Source: Pisolithus tinctorius
Taxonomy: Eukaryota; Basidiomycota; Agaricomycetes; Boletales; Pisolithaceae
NCBI GenBank assembly: GCA_024663395.1
Contig: JANFAH010000015.1
Span: forward strand, 62,001 to 126,000
Direction of reading: 5' to 3'
Length of the DNA stretch: 64,000 nt
Of the stretch, positions 30,094 to 42,414 are shown piece after piece; the stretch's first letter is position 1, and each line of letters opens with the position of its first letter. The translations under genes and the position numbers were made by a program. The notes under the pieces were generated by a model. It did not search any database. It saw only the letters and a program-made list of their open reading frames with translations, and was not told the DNA's origin.

Positions 30094-33000
30094 TTAGAGA
30101 TCGACTTCCAGGTGATTGAAGATTGGGACAGTGTCAGTGAAGTTTTCCAGGGGGCAAAAGAGGGATGAGAAAAGGGAGGAATCCATGCCATGGAGTTTTT
30201 GAGGAGTGGACAGGTTTTGACAGTAGAAGTCCTTGATGGCACCAGGGGTGGACCTCAAGGCAGATTCAGGTTCCCAGGTGTGATCTTTGTCATGGTAGCC
30301 CTTCCAATGGACAAGATACTCAAGTCTGTTCTGCTTCAGTCAAGAATCAGCAACATAGTCGACCTTGAACTCCTCATCACCCTCATGCCCCACTACTGGT
30401 CCTGGGCAAGTAATGACCTGTCCCTCCAGAGGTCCCTTGTATGGTTTGACCCATGAAACATTAATGACTGGATGGATCTTGAGAGTTTTGGGGAGTTTCA
30501 ACTCTACTGCATTGGGTTTGAGTGAAACAACCTTATAAGGGCCAATCCATTGTTCAGTAAGTTTCCTGGAGGGGTGACCTGAGAGGGAGATCCATGATGT
30601 TTCCAGCCAGACCATGTCGCCAATGGAGTAGGAGGGGGCATCAGAGCAAGTTGCGTCTGCAGAGACCGTCATTCTTTCTGCAGCTTTGTCCAGGGCCTTT
30701 TTCGTGTCCTCCAAGACCCTAGCAAGGTCAACAGCATGGTCCATAGCGGCCTCTGCCTTGGAGAGGAAGGGTTCTATGCCCATTCTGGGAGTGTAGGAGT
30801 GAGTGACTGAAAAAGGACTTCTTCCAGTAGACTCCTGGCATTTGTTATTGTAAGAGAACTGTGCCACTTTTAGCCAGGAGGGCCAGGAACTCTGTTGGTC
30901 ATTGAAGAAGAGGCAAAAGTACTGTTGAAGGTCCTGATTGAGCCACTCAGTTTGACCATCTGTCTGAGGGTGGAAGGTGGTGGAAAGCTTGGGCTTAACC
31001 CCCAGCATCTTGCAGAGTTCACTGGTGAATGCACTAGCAAACTGAGGACCACAATCAGAGATAACTGATGAGGGGAGGCCATGTTGAGTCCAAACATGAT
31101 CCTGGAAGAGCTCAGCAGTCTGAAGAGATGAAACCTCCTTAGTAGTTGGTGCAAAGACCACCTCTTTCAAAAACCTGTCAACTACCACCATGATGTTATC
31201 AAAGCCCTGTGCTTCTGGTAGCTCCATGAAGTTGACTGAGATGTCAGTCCAAGGGGGTTCAGGACCAGGGTTTGGGAGGAGTTTTCCAGCCAGGGGAGTT
31301 CTGGAACTCTTAGCTATTTGACAGTGGTGGCAGGCTGAGACGTAGTCCTTGACAGAGGAGGTCATTCCAGGCCAGACATAGTTGCAGGACACAAGCTCTA
31401 AAGTCTTTTTCCATCCTGGATGACCTGCGACAGGAGTGTCATGGTGTCTTTCCAGGCAATGAACCCTGACAGTGGGTGGAACATAAACCCTTCCTCCACA
31501 GAGATACAACCCCTCCTGGAGGACAGAGCCCTCTGGTCATGGAGCTACTGAGGAAGCAGACTTCAGGGCAGTAATGAGGTCTGTATCCTCTCCTATGACC
31601 AAGGTAGCGGCCATCCTGGAGGGGTTGAGGAGTGTAACCCCCTGGTTGTCCGACCCCTTCTCAGGTTCATGGTCCTCCCTTCTCGAGAGGGCATCTGCCT
31701 TGGTCATCAAGGAACCAGGTTTGTACACCAGCCTGTAGTTGAACTGAGAGAGGTACTGAGCCCAGCATGCTTGGCAGTGATCCAAATTCTGTGCTTTCAT
31801 GAAATATTGGAGATTTGAGTGGTCTGTCCAAATTTTGAACTGGTAAGGGGTAGCTTCAAGATAGTGTCACCACATCTCTAAAGCACAGATTATGGCCAGC
31901 ATCTCTTTATTGAAGACCTGGTAATTTCATTCAGGAGGGGACATGGAATGGGAGTAGAAGGTGACAGGTTGCCAGAGGTTATCATCACATTTTACAGAAA
32001 GGATGGCACCAGTGGCGAAGTCCGAAGCATCAGTATCGAGACAGAAGTCTCTGTCCTGGTCCAGGAAAGCAAGGATGGGAGCAGTAGTGAAGGCGACCTT
32101 CAGGGCATTGAAGGCCTGCTGCTCCCAGGGGCCCCAGGTCTGGAGCTGATCCTTCCTCATAAGATCATTAAGGGGTTGGGCTATCTGAGTGAAGTCTTTG
32201 ATGAAGCGACAGTAGAAATTGGCTAAACCTAAAAAGGCTTGTACCGAGCAGACCTTCATAGGGACTGGCCATTCGGTTATGGCCTTTACCTTGCTCTCAT
32301 CCATTCTGACCCCATCAGTTCTGACCACCATGCCTAGGAACTCCACCTGTTTTTGCTTGAAGAAGCACTTCTCTGGTTTAACAGATCATTTTCCTCTAGT
32401 CTTCTCAGCACCTCCAAGATGATCCTGTCATGCTTGGCTTCATTGTCCATTTTAGTGAAGATCATCAGATTGTCAATGTAGACCATGAGGACATCCTCCA
32501 TGTCACCAAAGATGTCATTCATCATGTTCTGGAAGGTGGACGGCAAGTTGCAAAGACCAAAGTACATGACTAGTGGCTCATAGGCTCCTTTATGAGTGAT
32601 GAAGGCAGCTTTCCATTCATCTCCCTCCTTGACATGGACATTGTTGTATCCCCATCAGAGATCCATCTTGGTGAAGAGTTTACAGCCCTTGAGCTTGTCC
32701 ACAAGTTGGGAGATGAGAGGGAGAGGGTACGCATTCTTGACCATATGCTCATTAAGATACTGGTAATCCTGGACCATGCACTTCTTCCCATCTTTCTTGG
32801 GCATGAAGAAGACAGGGGACATCTGAGGTGACTTTGAGGGATGAATGTACCCTTTATGCAGCTGGTCCTCGAGGAAGTCTGGCACCTCCTTTTGTTCCTT
32901 GGTGGAGAGTGGAATGAGATGGCCATGCTTTGGGGTGAAGGTCTCCCTGAGGTCGATGGCCTGATCCCATGGTTTGTGAAGAGGCATCCGCTCTGACTCT

Positions 33001-33810
33001 TCCTTGGAGAAGACCTTGAGATACCAGTGATACTCCTTTGGGACAAGTTCCTTAGTAGTGCCAGCTCGAATTCTGGTGGAATGAAGCTTTGGATAGAGGT
33101 ACTCCATGTCCTGTGCCTCTTGCTCCTCAGCCAGTCTTTCCACCCTTGTCCTTGGAGTGAGGTCATGACATTCATGGGGACAACAGGATAGCTTCACCTG
33201 TTTGCTCTCCCAGCAAACCTCAGGGTTATGTTTATGCAGCCAGGTATATCTGAGGATGAGAGGGTGTGTTCCAAGCATAGTGACCTGAGCCCACATGGAC
33301 TCCCAATGTCCTTGGTAGTTCATGACAAGGGAAGCGACGTGCGTAATATTGCCAGCCACATTAGGGGTTCCATCAACATTAAGGATGGCAATGGGTCATC
33401 CAAGCTTGATCAGGGGAATGTCATTTTCATCGGCCCATTTCTTATCCAGGAATGTATCATTGGCTCCTGAGTCTACCAGCGCTTTTACACTCCATTTCTT
33501 TTCTTGTCCTTCCAACACTACTTCTAACTCCAATTCAGCCTTCAGATCTGCTGTCCTTATTTTCAGGGTTTCTTTGGTCTTCTGGATAGGCGTGTTTTTA
33601 TTTTTATCACAAGAGGAATTAAGCACCAATAGTTTTACATCTGCAGCTGTGCCCACTGGGGTCACCTCTTCAGATGATACAGTGGTCTCCGAGTTAAATA
33701 TATCCTGCTCAGTAGAGAGATTATCAACGCCTAAGACAGAGAACTTGTTATAAATGTAGCCAGTGGAGACCTGATTCTCTACTGGCTGAACTCTTTTCCC
33801 TGGGCCTTCA
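30094..33810 (-). pseudogene. pol: B3 pol: protease, RT, RNase H, integrase, chromodomain
   Basis: Reads downward. Protease ALVDSGANDTFLDKKW near 33480; RT with PVFFMPKKDGKK near 32810, FTKMDL-stop-WGYNN near 32660 and active-site YIDNLMIF near 32480 (second Asp changed to Asn); a frame change near 32370; RNase H region 32346-31540 with the stop in the TW-stop-R motif near 31870; integrase from 31509 with the HHCC finger, DISVNFMELP (Asp to Asn) and SDCGPQF; chromodomain EYLVHWKGYHDKD near 30320. Most stops are TGA at expected CGA. Only short traces of CpG remain compared with B1 and B2, making this the oldest B copy. Confidence 0.88.
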
Positions 33811-33923
33811 TCTCACTAACCTACCTGTTGTAGAAGAAGGCCTGCATTTCTTCAAAAGACATTTGGCAGAGAGCAAGTTCCTGGGCTTCCTGGGTCACCT
33901 CTCATATGTTGGGCCTAGCAGGG

Positions 33924-34447
33924 TGTCATAGTCATGCCTCGACCCTGGCTGGACTCAGCCTCGTGCTCACTCAGTCTGGCCTCGGCCTCGCCAATCCCGT
34001 ATCTCCAGTTGGTCTAGCATGGTAGACACTGCTTTGCAGTGTCTGTCACTTCAGCTAAGTCCTGCCCAGTCCTGTCTCTGGTCCACCTGTCCCGGTCTCT
34101 GCTACCTTAGTCATATGTTAGTAATCCTTGTCTTACCAATTGTCTTAGCAATCCTTGCAAGACCAGCATTACCGGTCTCCATACTATAGTTGTTTCTAGT
34201 ATATAAGCTCGTAGATACTTGGCCTGTAGACCTCAGTCTGAAATCAACTAAGTTAACCCTGATAACCCTGCTTGGGCCTCAGACTCAGACTGAGACCCAT
34301 GCAAGGGAATAGCACTGTAGCCTCAGTCACTAAGTCCAAGCAGTCCATCCTTCTGTACCTTCATCTTTACCCCTGACTCCGACCCCTGGGCCTCGCACCT
34401 GCTTCAGTCTCTGGTTCAGCCTCAACCCAGACATCCCATACTTGACA
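33924..34447 (+). repeat. 5' LTR of A1
   Basis: TGTCATAGTC to ATACTTGACA. A TATA-like AGTATATAAGC lies at about 34199, followed by AGTCTGAAATCAACTAAG (about 34235) and GCAAGGGAATAGCAC (34301-34315), a core shared with other LTR families here. Confidence 0.93.
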
Positions 34448-34485
34448 GTATTTCAGACTCTCCACTTGTGTGGGTCTAATACATC

Positions 34486-35865
34486 ATGGCAACCAAGACT
34501 CGCTTCCAACCTCCCCATGGCTGCTCTGCCACCAATCCCGACTCTGCCTCAGCCAGTGGGGCTTGCCGCGAATCGGCACTAGCTGTTTTGGGCACCACTA
34601 GGTGCTCCCCAGACCCTGTCAGTCCTTTCAGGGGCTTTTCAGCCCGCACATCTAACACCCCCACCCCACGTCGTCCCACTGCTCCCATCCCTGAGGGTGA
34701 CCCCGGCGATGATGGGCCGGGTGACGATGATGACAACAACCCAGGCAATGATGACCCTGGTGATAATGGTCCCAGTGATGATAACCCAGAAGATCATGAT
34801 CCGGAGGATGATCCAGACTTCCCAGACCCAGACACTGAGCCCGCTATCACGGTCCTGGATAACCTCACATCGGCCATCAAACTGTTGGCTCGCAATGCCC
34901 ACACTAGTCCTGAATCTTCAAGCAGGACCAAGCTGCATGAGCCTGACACTTTTGATGGCACTGACCCCAAGAAGCTCCATGCTTTCTTTATTCAGTGTGA
35001 GCTCAATTTCCAAGACCATCCCCAGGCTTTCAGGACTGACCATGCCAAAGTCATCTTCGCCCAATCATACCTCAAAGGCATGGCCTTAGAATGGTTCGAG
35101 CCAGACTTGCTCAGGCTCGACGACCCCGATGATTGGCCTCTCTGGATGGACTCCTGGAGGGAGTTCATCTTAGAATTGCAAACCACCTTCGGCCCTCACA
35201 TCCTGGTTGCTGACACCGAGAGCCAACTCGACCACTTGCACATGAAGGAAAGTCAGCACATCAACAAATATGTAGTTGACTTTAATCAGCTTGCCTCACA
35301 AGTTCAAGGCTACAGAGATGGTGCGCTGCACCACCATTTCTATTCTGGCCTCCCAGACCGAATCAAGGATGAGGTCTGTTGAGTTGGCAAACCCCGGACA
35401 CTTCACAAGCTCCACCACCTCACCCAAGAAATAGATGCACGCTATTGGGAGCACAAGGAAGAGGTCCAATGGGTGAGTAAGCACCAGAGCTCCTCCAATA
35501 GCAACAACAACAAGTCCAGAGGCTCCAGCAACAACAACCAGCCCAAGACCAGTCAAGATAAATCCAAGACCGGCAGCAACAACAACACCGGTTCTACCCC
35601 TAAGCTGGCTTCATTGAAGCCAGGCAACAACAATAACAGCAACTCCTCCAAGCCCGAGCCTAGCAAACTCAGGAAGGATGGGAAGCTCACCCCAGAGGAA
35701 TGCAAGCATCGCATAGAGGGCAATCTCTGCATGTTCTGCGGAGGCCCTGGTCATTTCGCAGACAAATGCCCCAAGAAAGCCGGAAAGGCCAAGGCTCGTG
35801 CTGCGGCCACCACCGAGGCCACACCAGCCTCAGGCTCAGGTTCTACCCCCGAGACAAAAAAATAG
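34486..35865 (+). pseudogene. gag: A1 gag
   Basis: 460 codons from the ATG at 34486 to TAG at 35863-35865, broken by one TGA at 35380-35382 where CGA fits. A strongly acidic Asp/Pro/Asn linker (residues about 68-125) precedes the gag fold with FDGTDPKKLHAFF, YLKGMALEWF and QHINKYVVDFNQLA. An Asn/Ser/Lys-rich basic segment follows, then the CCHC knuckle CMFCGGPGHFADKC near residue 415. The frame ends in ACA AAA AAA TAG, which overlaps the slippery site. Gag forms the particle and binds RNA. Confidence 0.92.
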
Positions 35866-35923
35866 GTAGCAGCTCCCAGGACTCTGCACAATCTGGGAGC
35901 TGCGTTGACTCCGGTTGTGCAGA
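35856..35923 (+). promoter_or_regulatory. Programmed -1 frameshift signal with predicted H-type pseudoknot (A1)
   Basis: Slippery heptamer A AAA AAA at 35856-35862 in gag phase, immediately before the gag stop. After a 6-nt spacer, GCAGCTCCCAG (35869-35879) pairs perfectly with CTGGGAGCTGC (35893-35903) around a 13-nt loop. In that loop TCTGCACAA (35883-35891) is the exact reverse complement of TTGTGCAGA (35915-35923), giving a 9-bp second stem. The -1 frame stays open into pol. Heptamer, spacing and both stems are seen directly; frameshifting activity is inferred. Confidence 0.85.
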
Positions 35924-38900
35924 CTTGGAGGCTCGTCTCAACGCATCCACTCTTTCCAGCCTGAACTCTTTAACCCCCTATGTCACATTAGAAAAACCAG
36001 ATTTACCTTGGCTTCGTACTTTAGTGGACTCCAGTTCCATGCATTGTTTCATAGATAACCAATTTGCTAATCAACACTCTTTTACCCCTTACTCAGTCTC
36101 ACCAATCCGACTCCAGCTCTTCGATGGAACGTCCACCTTTACTATAACCCAAGCAGTAGATGCCAATATCCACTTCGCATCCAGCGATGTCACACCAGTA
36201 ACCCTGTATCTAGCCCTGTTGGATTCTGAGTGTAAGATAGTTCTCAGACATGACTGGCTCACCCACTACAATCCGTTGATTGATTGGGTATTGGGCAGTC
36301 TAACATTCCGGACTCCTGCACAAGGAATGCCAACCCTGTCGACACCCCCTGTAAGCCTGGTCTCCACCGGCCTTCCTGACTCCAGTCCTAGTGACCAACC
36401 CGGCCTTGCGCCATCTGTACTGGTCTCCGACTCCCCGGCTCACACCCCTCTGAAGGCCCCTCTTGTTTCTCTAATCAATGCAGACGCCTTTGTACGCACC
36501 TGCAAACTTGAAGGGTCTGTCCAGTTCCAACTTCAGCTCCATCCCTTGGATTCAGCTCAAGCCCGATTGGCCTCAGCTTCACCCCCTCTGGCCTTACCCA
36601 ATGTACCAGAAGAGTACCATGACTTCGCTGATGTATTCAGCAAGGCCAAGGCCTTGGCACTCCCACCACACCGGGAGTATGATCTGAAGATAGAGCTCGA
36701 AGAAGGAACAACCTGCCCCTCAGCACCATCTACTTGCTGTCCCCAGTTGAGCTCCAAGCTCTCTGGACCTTCATTGATGAAAACCTTACTACTGGATTCA
36801 TTCGGCCTACCTCCTCCCCCTATGCTGCACCGGTCCTCTTTGTCAAGAAGAAGGACGGCTCCCTCCGGCTTTGCATAGACTTCCATGGCCTCAACAAAAT
36901 CACTAAGAAAGACCACTACCCACTCCCACTCATCTCTGACCTCTTGGATTCACTGAGCCGAGCCAAGATCTATACCAAGATTGATCTGCAGCATGCCTAC
37001 CATCTCGTCTGGATTGCCCCAGGCGATGAATGGAAAACCACCTTCTGGACTCGGTATGGATCCTATGAGTGGTTAGTGATGCCCTTCGGCCTCACCAATG
37101 CCCTGGCCACTTTCCAATGCTTCATGAATACCATCTTCGCAGACATGTTAGATGTCTGTGTGGTCGTCTACCTAGATGACATCTTGATCTACTCCAGAGA
37201 TAAGGAGTCTCATAAGCAGCATGTCTGAGAGGTCCTCTGCCGGCTTCGGCTTCACGGTCTTTATGTGAAGCCGGAGAAATGCAAGTTCCACTTGGACTCG
37301 GTTGAATACCTTGGATTCCATCTTTCCCCTGCTGGCCTCATGATGTTGAAGGAAAAAGTCCAGACCATCTGCGATTGGCCCGAGCCTCACAAGGTCAAAG
37401 ACATTCAATCTTTCCTCGGCTTCGCCAACTTCTACTGCTGGTTTATCTTTAATTACTTGGACATCGTCATACTGCTGACTCGGCTTACCCACAAGGGGGC
37501 TCCTTGGAGTTTCTCTGAGGAGTGCCACTGGTCATTTAATAACCTCAAGGCCGCCTTCACTACCACGCTGGTCTTAACTCATTTCATCCCCGGAGTCCCC
37601 ATCACCATTGAGACCGATGCATCGGACTATGCCATCACCGGCATCCTCTCTATTACCTGTGGCAACAGCCAAATACATCTGGTCGCTTTTTACTCCCAGA
37701 CTCTGACAGCCCCAGAATTGAATTATGACACCCATGATAAGGAACTGCTTGCAATCTTTGAAGCATTCTGGACCTGGCGCCACTATCTTGAGGGCTTGGC
37801 CTCACTGGTCGACATTGTCACTGACCACAAGAGCCTCGAGTACTTCTCTACCTCTAAAGTACTCACCCGCTGCCAAGCTCACTGGTCTGAATTCCTTTCG
37901 CAATTCAATATGATCATCAGATTCAGGCCCAGTAAGCTCGGGGCTAAGCCTGATGCCCTAACTAGACAATGGGACGTCTACCCCAAAGAGGGGGATAGCA
38001 GCTATGCCCGAGTGAACCTGCAGAACCTGAGACCGGTCTTCACCCAGGAGCAACTAGCGGTCTCCCTCCACGCCACATACCTCAAGTACCCGGTCTTATG
38101 AGCAGTCGCACTGATGGATGTAGAGAAACTTCATAATGATATCCTGACCACACTGCCGGATGACCTGGTCTCACAAATCCGCCTGTCTGACATGACTGAT
38201 CCCCGGTGGTCAGTAGATGACACTGGCTTCCTTCAGCTTGATGGAAGGATCTACATGCCAGACTCAAATGACCTCCGCCTTAGGGTCTTGCACCTCAAGC
38301 ATGACCACCCTCTGTCTGGCCACTTCAGCCAAAACCGCACACTAGAGCTCATACGGCGTGAGTATACCTGGCCCAGCCTCAGGACCTTCATCAAGGACTA
38401 TGTCCGGTCTTGCATGGCCTGTGCTCAGGCTAAGGTTCCCCACCATCAGTCTTACAGCCTCCTTAAGCAACTTCCGGTGCCGGAGAAACTGTGGAATTCC
38501 ATATCTATGGATTTCATCGAGCAACTCCCAGCCTCAACCGGCTTCATGGCCATCCTCATAGTAGTTGACCGGCTTTCCAAGCAGGCCATATTCATCCCCA
38601 CCCACAACACCATAACAGCCCCAGAACTTGCCAAACTGTTCCTACTCCATGTCTTTTCTAAGAATGGAATGCCGGCCCATGTAACCTCAGACCGAGGCTC
38701 GGAGTTTGTATCTCATTTCTTCTGGTCACTCAGTAAGGCTTTGGACATGCGCTTACACTTCACCTTGGGCTACCACCCCAAAGGTGATGGCCAGACCGAG
38801 TGGACCAACCAGACTCTCGAGCAATACCTCTGAGTCTACTGCAACTACCAACAGGACAACTGGGCCAAACTACTACCTTTGGCCGAGTTCGCATACAACA

Positions 38901-39580
38901 ATGCCCCTAGCACTACTACTGGTGTTTCACCCTTCTTCGCTAACAAGGGCTACCATCCTAATGTCTCGGTGTACCCGGAGTGTGATCTTACCTCCGCCCG
39001 GGTTTGCGATTATGCAGTCGACCTAGACTCACTGCACCACTTCCTACGCAAGGAGATGACCCTCGCACAACAGCGTTATCAAGGACCGGCTGATGCCAAA
39101 CACATGCCAGCTCCAGACTTCAAGGTCGGTGACCAAGTATATGTCAAAGCCAAGTACTTCCGGTCTACTCGGCCTTCCAAGAAGCTCTCGGAGAAAAACC
39201 TTGGACCATACCCAGTCATAGCTCAGGCCAGTACCCACTCATTCACACTGCGCCTACTGGACTCGATGCGCGCAGTACACCTGGTCTTTCATGTTTCTCA
39301 ACTCGAGCCAGCTGTTCCTAATACCATCCCGAACTGGACTCAACCACCACCCCCACCAGTCGAAGTCAACGGTGAACTAGAGTTTGAGGTAGCCAAAATC
39401 CTCGACTCCAAGGTTGACCAGCATCGCCGGTGTTGGCTTCAGTATCTAGTCCGGTGGACCGGCTATGAGGGGACCGACAAAGAAACCACTTGGGTACTCA
39501 CTACAGAGCTTGACAATGCTTCTGAACTCGTCCAAGAGTTTCACTCCAGCTATCCTGGTAAACCCAGCCCATACCAATGA
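35857..39580 (+). pseudogene. pol: A1 pol: protease, RT, RNase H, integrase, chromodomain
   Basis: Entered by -1 frameshift. Protease: TLVDSSSMHCFID near 36020 (DSS in place of DSG). A one-base frame change lies near 36715-36722. From 36734 to 39580 a single frame is broken only by TGA at 37226-37228, 38099-38101 and 38831-38833, all at expected [33 protein letters not shown] and intact [11 protein letters not shown] (37168-37200). RNase H: TIETDASDYAITG and ELNYDTHDKELLAIFEAF. Integrase: HHCC finger with CMACAQAK (38412-38440), then WNSISMDFIEQLP, TSDRGSEF and TNQTLEQYL, giving the D,D,E set. C terminus has a chromodomain (LVRWTGYEGTDKETTW, about 39450-39495), which in this group targets histone marks of heterochromatin. 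Confidence 0.92.
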
Positions 39581-39760
39581 GGACCAGTCTCAACTGGCCT
39601 CAGTTTCTTTTCTGTTTCCTATCGGTATCTAGCTTTCTTTGATCCCTTACTTACCTTGTTTTCCCTTTCTTTTGTTTCTCTTACTTTACTGGACACCAGA
39701 TACCAGACGCCAGACACATGACATTCGCGGAGGAAACAACAAGAACGCTACACTACGAAT

Positions 39761-40816
39761 CTACTTGGCCTCAGCCATACTCTCATCCTCCCCCTCGGAC
39801 TCCTCCTCTTCATCCTCGCTGTGGTTCTTCAACCACTTTGCTTCCTCGCGCAACTCGTCAGAGTCGAGCTCAGATGAGCCCGAGTCCAAAGGGGATACCG
39901 CCATCCCAAAGCTGTATGATTCGTCAAGTATCGACTCGAGCACATTGGCTATGCAGCCCAAGTTTTTGACCATGGTCTCGTGGAGTTCAAAAAGGCTGGC
40001 CAAATTGTTGGCAATCAGCCCTGCGGCCTCGATCAGTCGCTTGAGCTTGTTCTCCAAGCCCAAGTACCTGGCCACGCTGGCCTCTTTCATCCCACTCCCA
40101 CCAGCCTTGAGCTCATCGAGGTCCAAGACCTCGGTCGGTCTCGCACTCGTCCTCGCCCATTTCTGGTTACTGGGCCTGGCCTCGGTGTTCTCATCCTCGG
40201 CTTTCCGCTTCTTCCCTTCATCAGTCCTCCCAGCCTTAGGACTGGCCTCAGTGTCTTTCCCATCCCTGGGCCAGCGACACTTGCCTTTCGATAGGTTGCA
40301 GTGCACACAGGCCATGTGCTTCTTGTTACCGTCTATGACAAACTCGCAGACGACTTGAGCCCGGGTGCAATGAGTACAACTAAAGAGGAGGTTAGAAAAA
40401 ATAAACACACACAAAGGTAGAAGTGATACTCACCCGGGGTCCATGACCACTTTCTTCACCTCCCCCCCGGCCTCAGCCTTGCACCTATGCTTGGCCTCCT
40501 GCCTCTCCTCCTCTTCGCATGCTCTCCTCTCCTCGGCCTCCTGCACTGCCTTCTCGGCCTCGGCCTTCTCCTTCTCGGCCCTCTTGGCCTCAATCTTCTC
40601 CCTCTCCACTCTCTCGGCCTCCAGTCACGCCTGCTCTTCCTGCCAGGCTTGCTCTGCCACCTTTCGCCTCTTCCTTTCCTTCGACTTGGCCTTCATCACT
40701 TCCTCCTCATCATCGGTGTCATATCGAATGGCATCATCTGACACCTGGGTCCAGTCGACGACGACCCAGCCTTCGTCGTTCTTGTCTGTCATGGTGATCG
40801 GCCTTGATTTGGACAT
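39761..40816 (-). pseudogene. Antisense spliced gene in A1: coiled-coil Zn2Cys6 protein
   Basis: Lies between chromodomain and 3' LTR on the strand opposite to gag-pol. Start ATG at 40816; exon 1 40816-40434; intron 40433-40380 (GTGAGT to TTTAG, 54 nt); exon 2 40379-39761. Splicing keeps frame and gives about 333 codons with one TGA (40625-40627) where CGA fits. Exon 1 encodes an acidic start then a long Glu/Lys/Arg/Ala coiled coil. Exon 2 opens with cysteines spaced C-X2-C-X6-C-X12-C-X2-C-X6-C, the binuclear zinc cluster of fungal transcription factors, with basic residues, then helical sequence and a very acidic C terminus. A role in transcription, nuclear import or targeting is only inference. 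The gene could use a promoter in or near the 3' LTR. Confidence 0.75.
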
Positions 40817-40936
40817 GATGGTTAGGATGAGAAAGGAAGATGCAAAAGGCTTAGCGAGCCACAAGTATCGGTTTTTCAAACTCAGCCCACCACCCTCGCA
40901 GGGGTCTCATGGGTTCAACCCCTAAGAGGGGGATAC

Positions 40937-41460
40937 TGTCATAGTCGTGCCTCAACCCTGGCCGGACTCAGCCTCACACTCACTCAGTCCAGCCTCGGCC
41001 TTGCCAATCCCGTATCTCCAGTTGGTCTAGCATGGTAGACACTGCTTTGCAGTGTCTGTCACTTCGGCTAAGTCCTGCCCAGTCCTGTCTCTGGTCCACC
41101 TGTCCTGGTCTCCGCTACCTTAGTCATATGTTAGTAATCCTTGTCTTACCAATCGTCTTAGCAATCCTTGCGAGACTGGCATTACCGGTCTCCATACTAT
41201 AGTTGTTTCTAGTATATAAGCTCGTAGATACTTGGCCTGTAGACCTCAGTCTGAAATCAACTAAGTTAACCCTGATAACCCCGCTTCAGCCTTGGACTTG
41301 GACTGAGACCCACGCAAGGGAATAGTGCTGTAGCCTCAGTTGCTAAGTCCAAGCAGTCCATCCTTCTGTACCTTCGTCTTTACCCCTGACTCCGACCCCT
41401 TGGCCTTGCGCCCACTTCGGTCTCTGGTTCAGCGTCAACCCAGACATCCCATACTTGACA
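40937..41460 (+). repeat. 3' LTR of A1
   Basis: Same length as the 5' LTR (524 bp). The differences I checked are largely CG against TG or CA. Confidence 0.93.
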
Positions 41461-42414
41461 CAGGGCCTTTTCCTTTAGCGCAGGGACAATCACACTTGTA
41501 GTGATTCCCCTGACAGTCAAAGCACTTGATATGGGAGGGGATGGGATGAGGAGGGAAGTGAGCAGCACCAATTTCCATGGGGGCGCCATGACCAGGTTGA
41601 GTGCCAGTAGGAGTGAAATGAGGGGAGTATGAGGGATGGTTATAGGAAGAGCAGGGGGCAGGTTCATCGGGGTAATGATTTTAAAGAAGTTTGAAGTGAT
41701 CCCTGGCAAGGGCTGCTTCTCAGAAGGTGACAGTCATCTGGAGGTAGTTTCCTTGTGTGTATCCCCTCCTTAGGACCTCCTTTACAATGGCAGGGTGGAC
41801 GGCATTCTCCAGTAAGAAACCAGCAGTTTCATCAGTGACATGTCCCTGAACTTTCAAGGATTCAAATTTTGCATAGAACTCCTCATACCGAGAGTTCCCT
41901 TGGTGCATTGTGTGCATCTGAGCCTTGGCCCACTCAACATCTGTTTGAGGAGCAAAGAACCTATCAATATCCTCTATCATCTTGGCTGTGTCAGGCCATA
42001 CTCCAGTGATGATGGTGAGTGAGAACTTTGCCTGAGTGAATCTTCCAGCTACAGGCCCTGTCATGTGGGACCATACTGCAGTACACTTGTCTTGGGTGGT
42101 AGGTAGGGCAGTTCTGTTCTGAGTGACCCATACCTTCATCTTCACCCACCATTCAGAAAACTTGGCACGATCACTGGCATACTGACCTGGGTCAGCCATT
42201 ACTTCTATCCTCCTTTGAATTACATCAGCAGGGAGGGTGTTCCACTGGTTTCACTGACCCTCAATGGCTGCAATCATGTCCTGAGCATTTCTTAGGCTGT
42301 CACTTAGCCTGTAATTTTCATCACAGAGGGTGTCAAGGGCATTTTGGAGGTCAGTTAGCTGGTCCTGGATGCCTTCCATAGCGATCTGGACATTTCAGGT
42401 TCTGACGGGGGCAG

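Larger units (their letters stand above)
33924..41460 (+). mobile_element. Complete Ty3/gypsy element A1 with antisense gene
   Basis: 7537 bp with 524-bp LTRs, target duplication CAGGG (33919-33923 and 41461-41465) and a polypurine tract AAGAGGGGGATAC before the 3' LTR. Gag, a frameshift signal, pol and a spliced antisense gene lie between. It is inserted in the gag of B3. CpG is moderately preserved. Coding lesions are TGA stops and one frameshift near 36.72 kb. Confidence 0.93.
33779..42379 (-). pseudogene. gag: B3 gag, split by A1 (42379-41461 and 33923-33779)
   Basis: Starts with the ATG at 42379, as in B1. It contains the family motifs SEWWVKMKVWVTQN and TGVWPDTAKMIEDIDRFFAPQ, then the CCHC knuckle in 41525-41490, where A1 inserted shortly after. 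The remaining C-terminal 48 or so codons are at 33923-33779, ending in TAG. In-frame TGA codons near 42255 and at 41720 sit where the sister copies have CGA. The slippery heptamer GGGAAAA is kept at 33800-33794. Confidence 0.88.

Noticed and set aside
34639..34902. Val/Ile-rich minus-strand frame opposite A1 gag
   Set aside because: Arises from the Asp codon repeats of the acidic gag linker read in reverse.
39639..40358. 239-codon plus-strand frame after A1 chromodomain
   Set aside because: Ser/Pro/Leu-rich mirror of the antisense exon 2; the antisense frame has the cysteine cluster and the splice sites.
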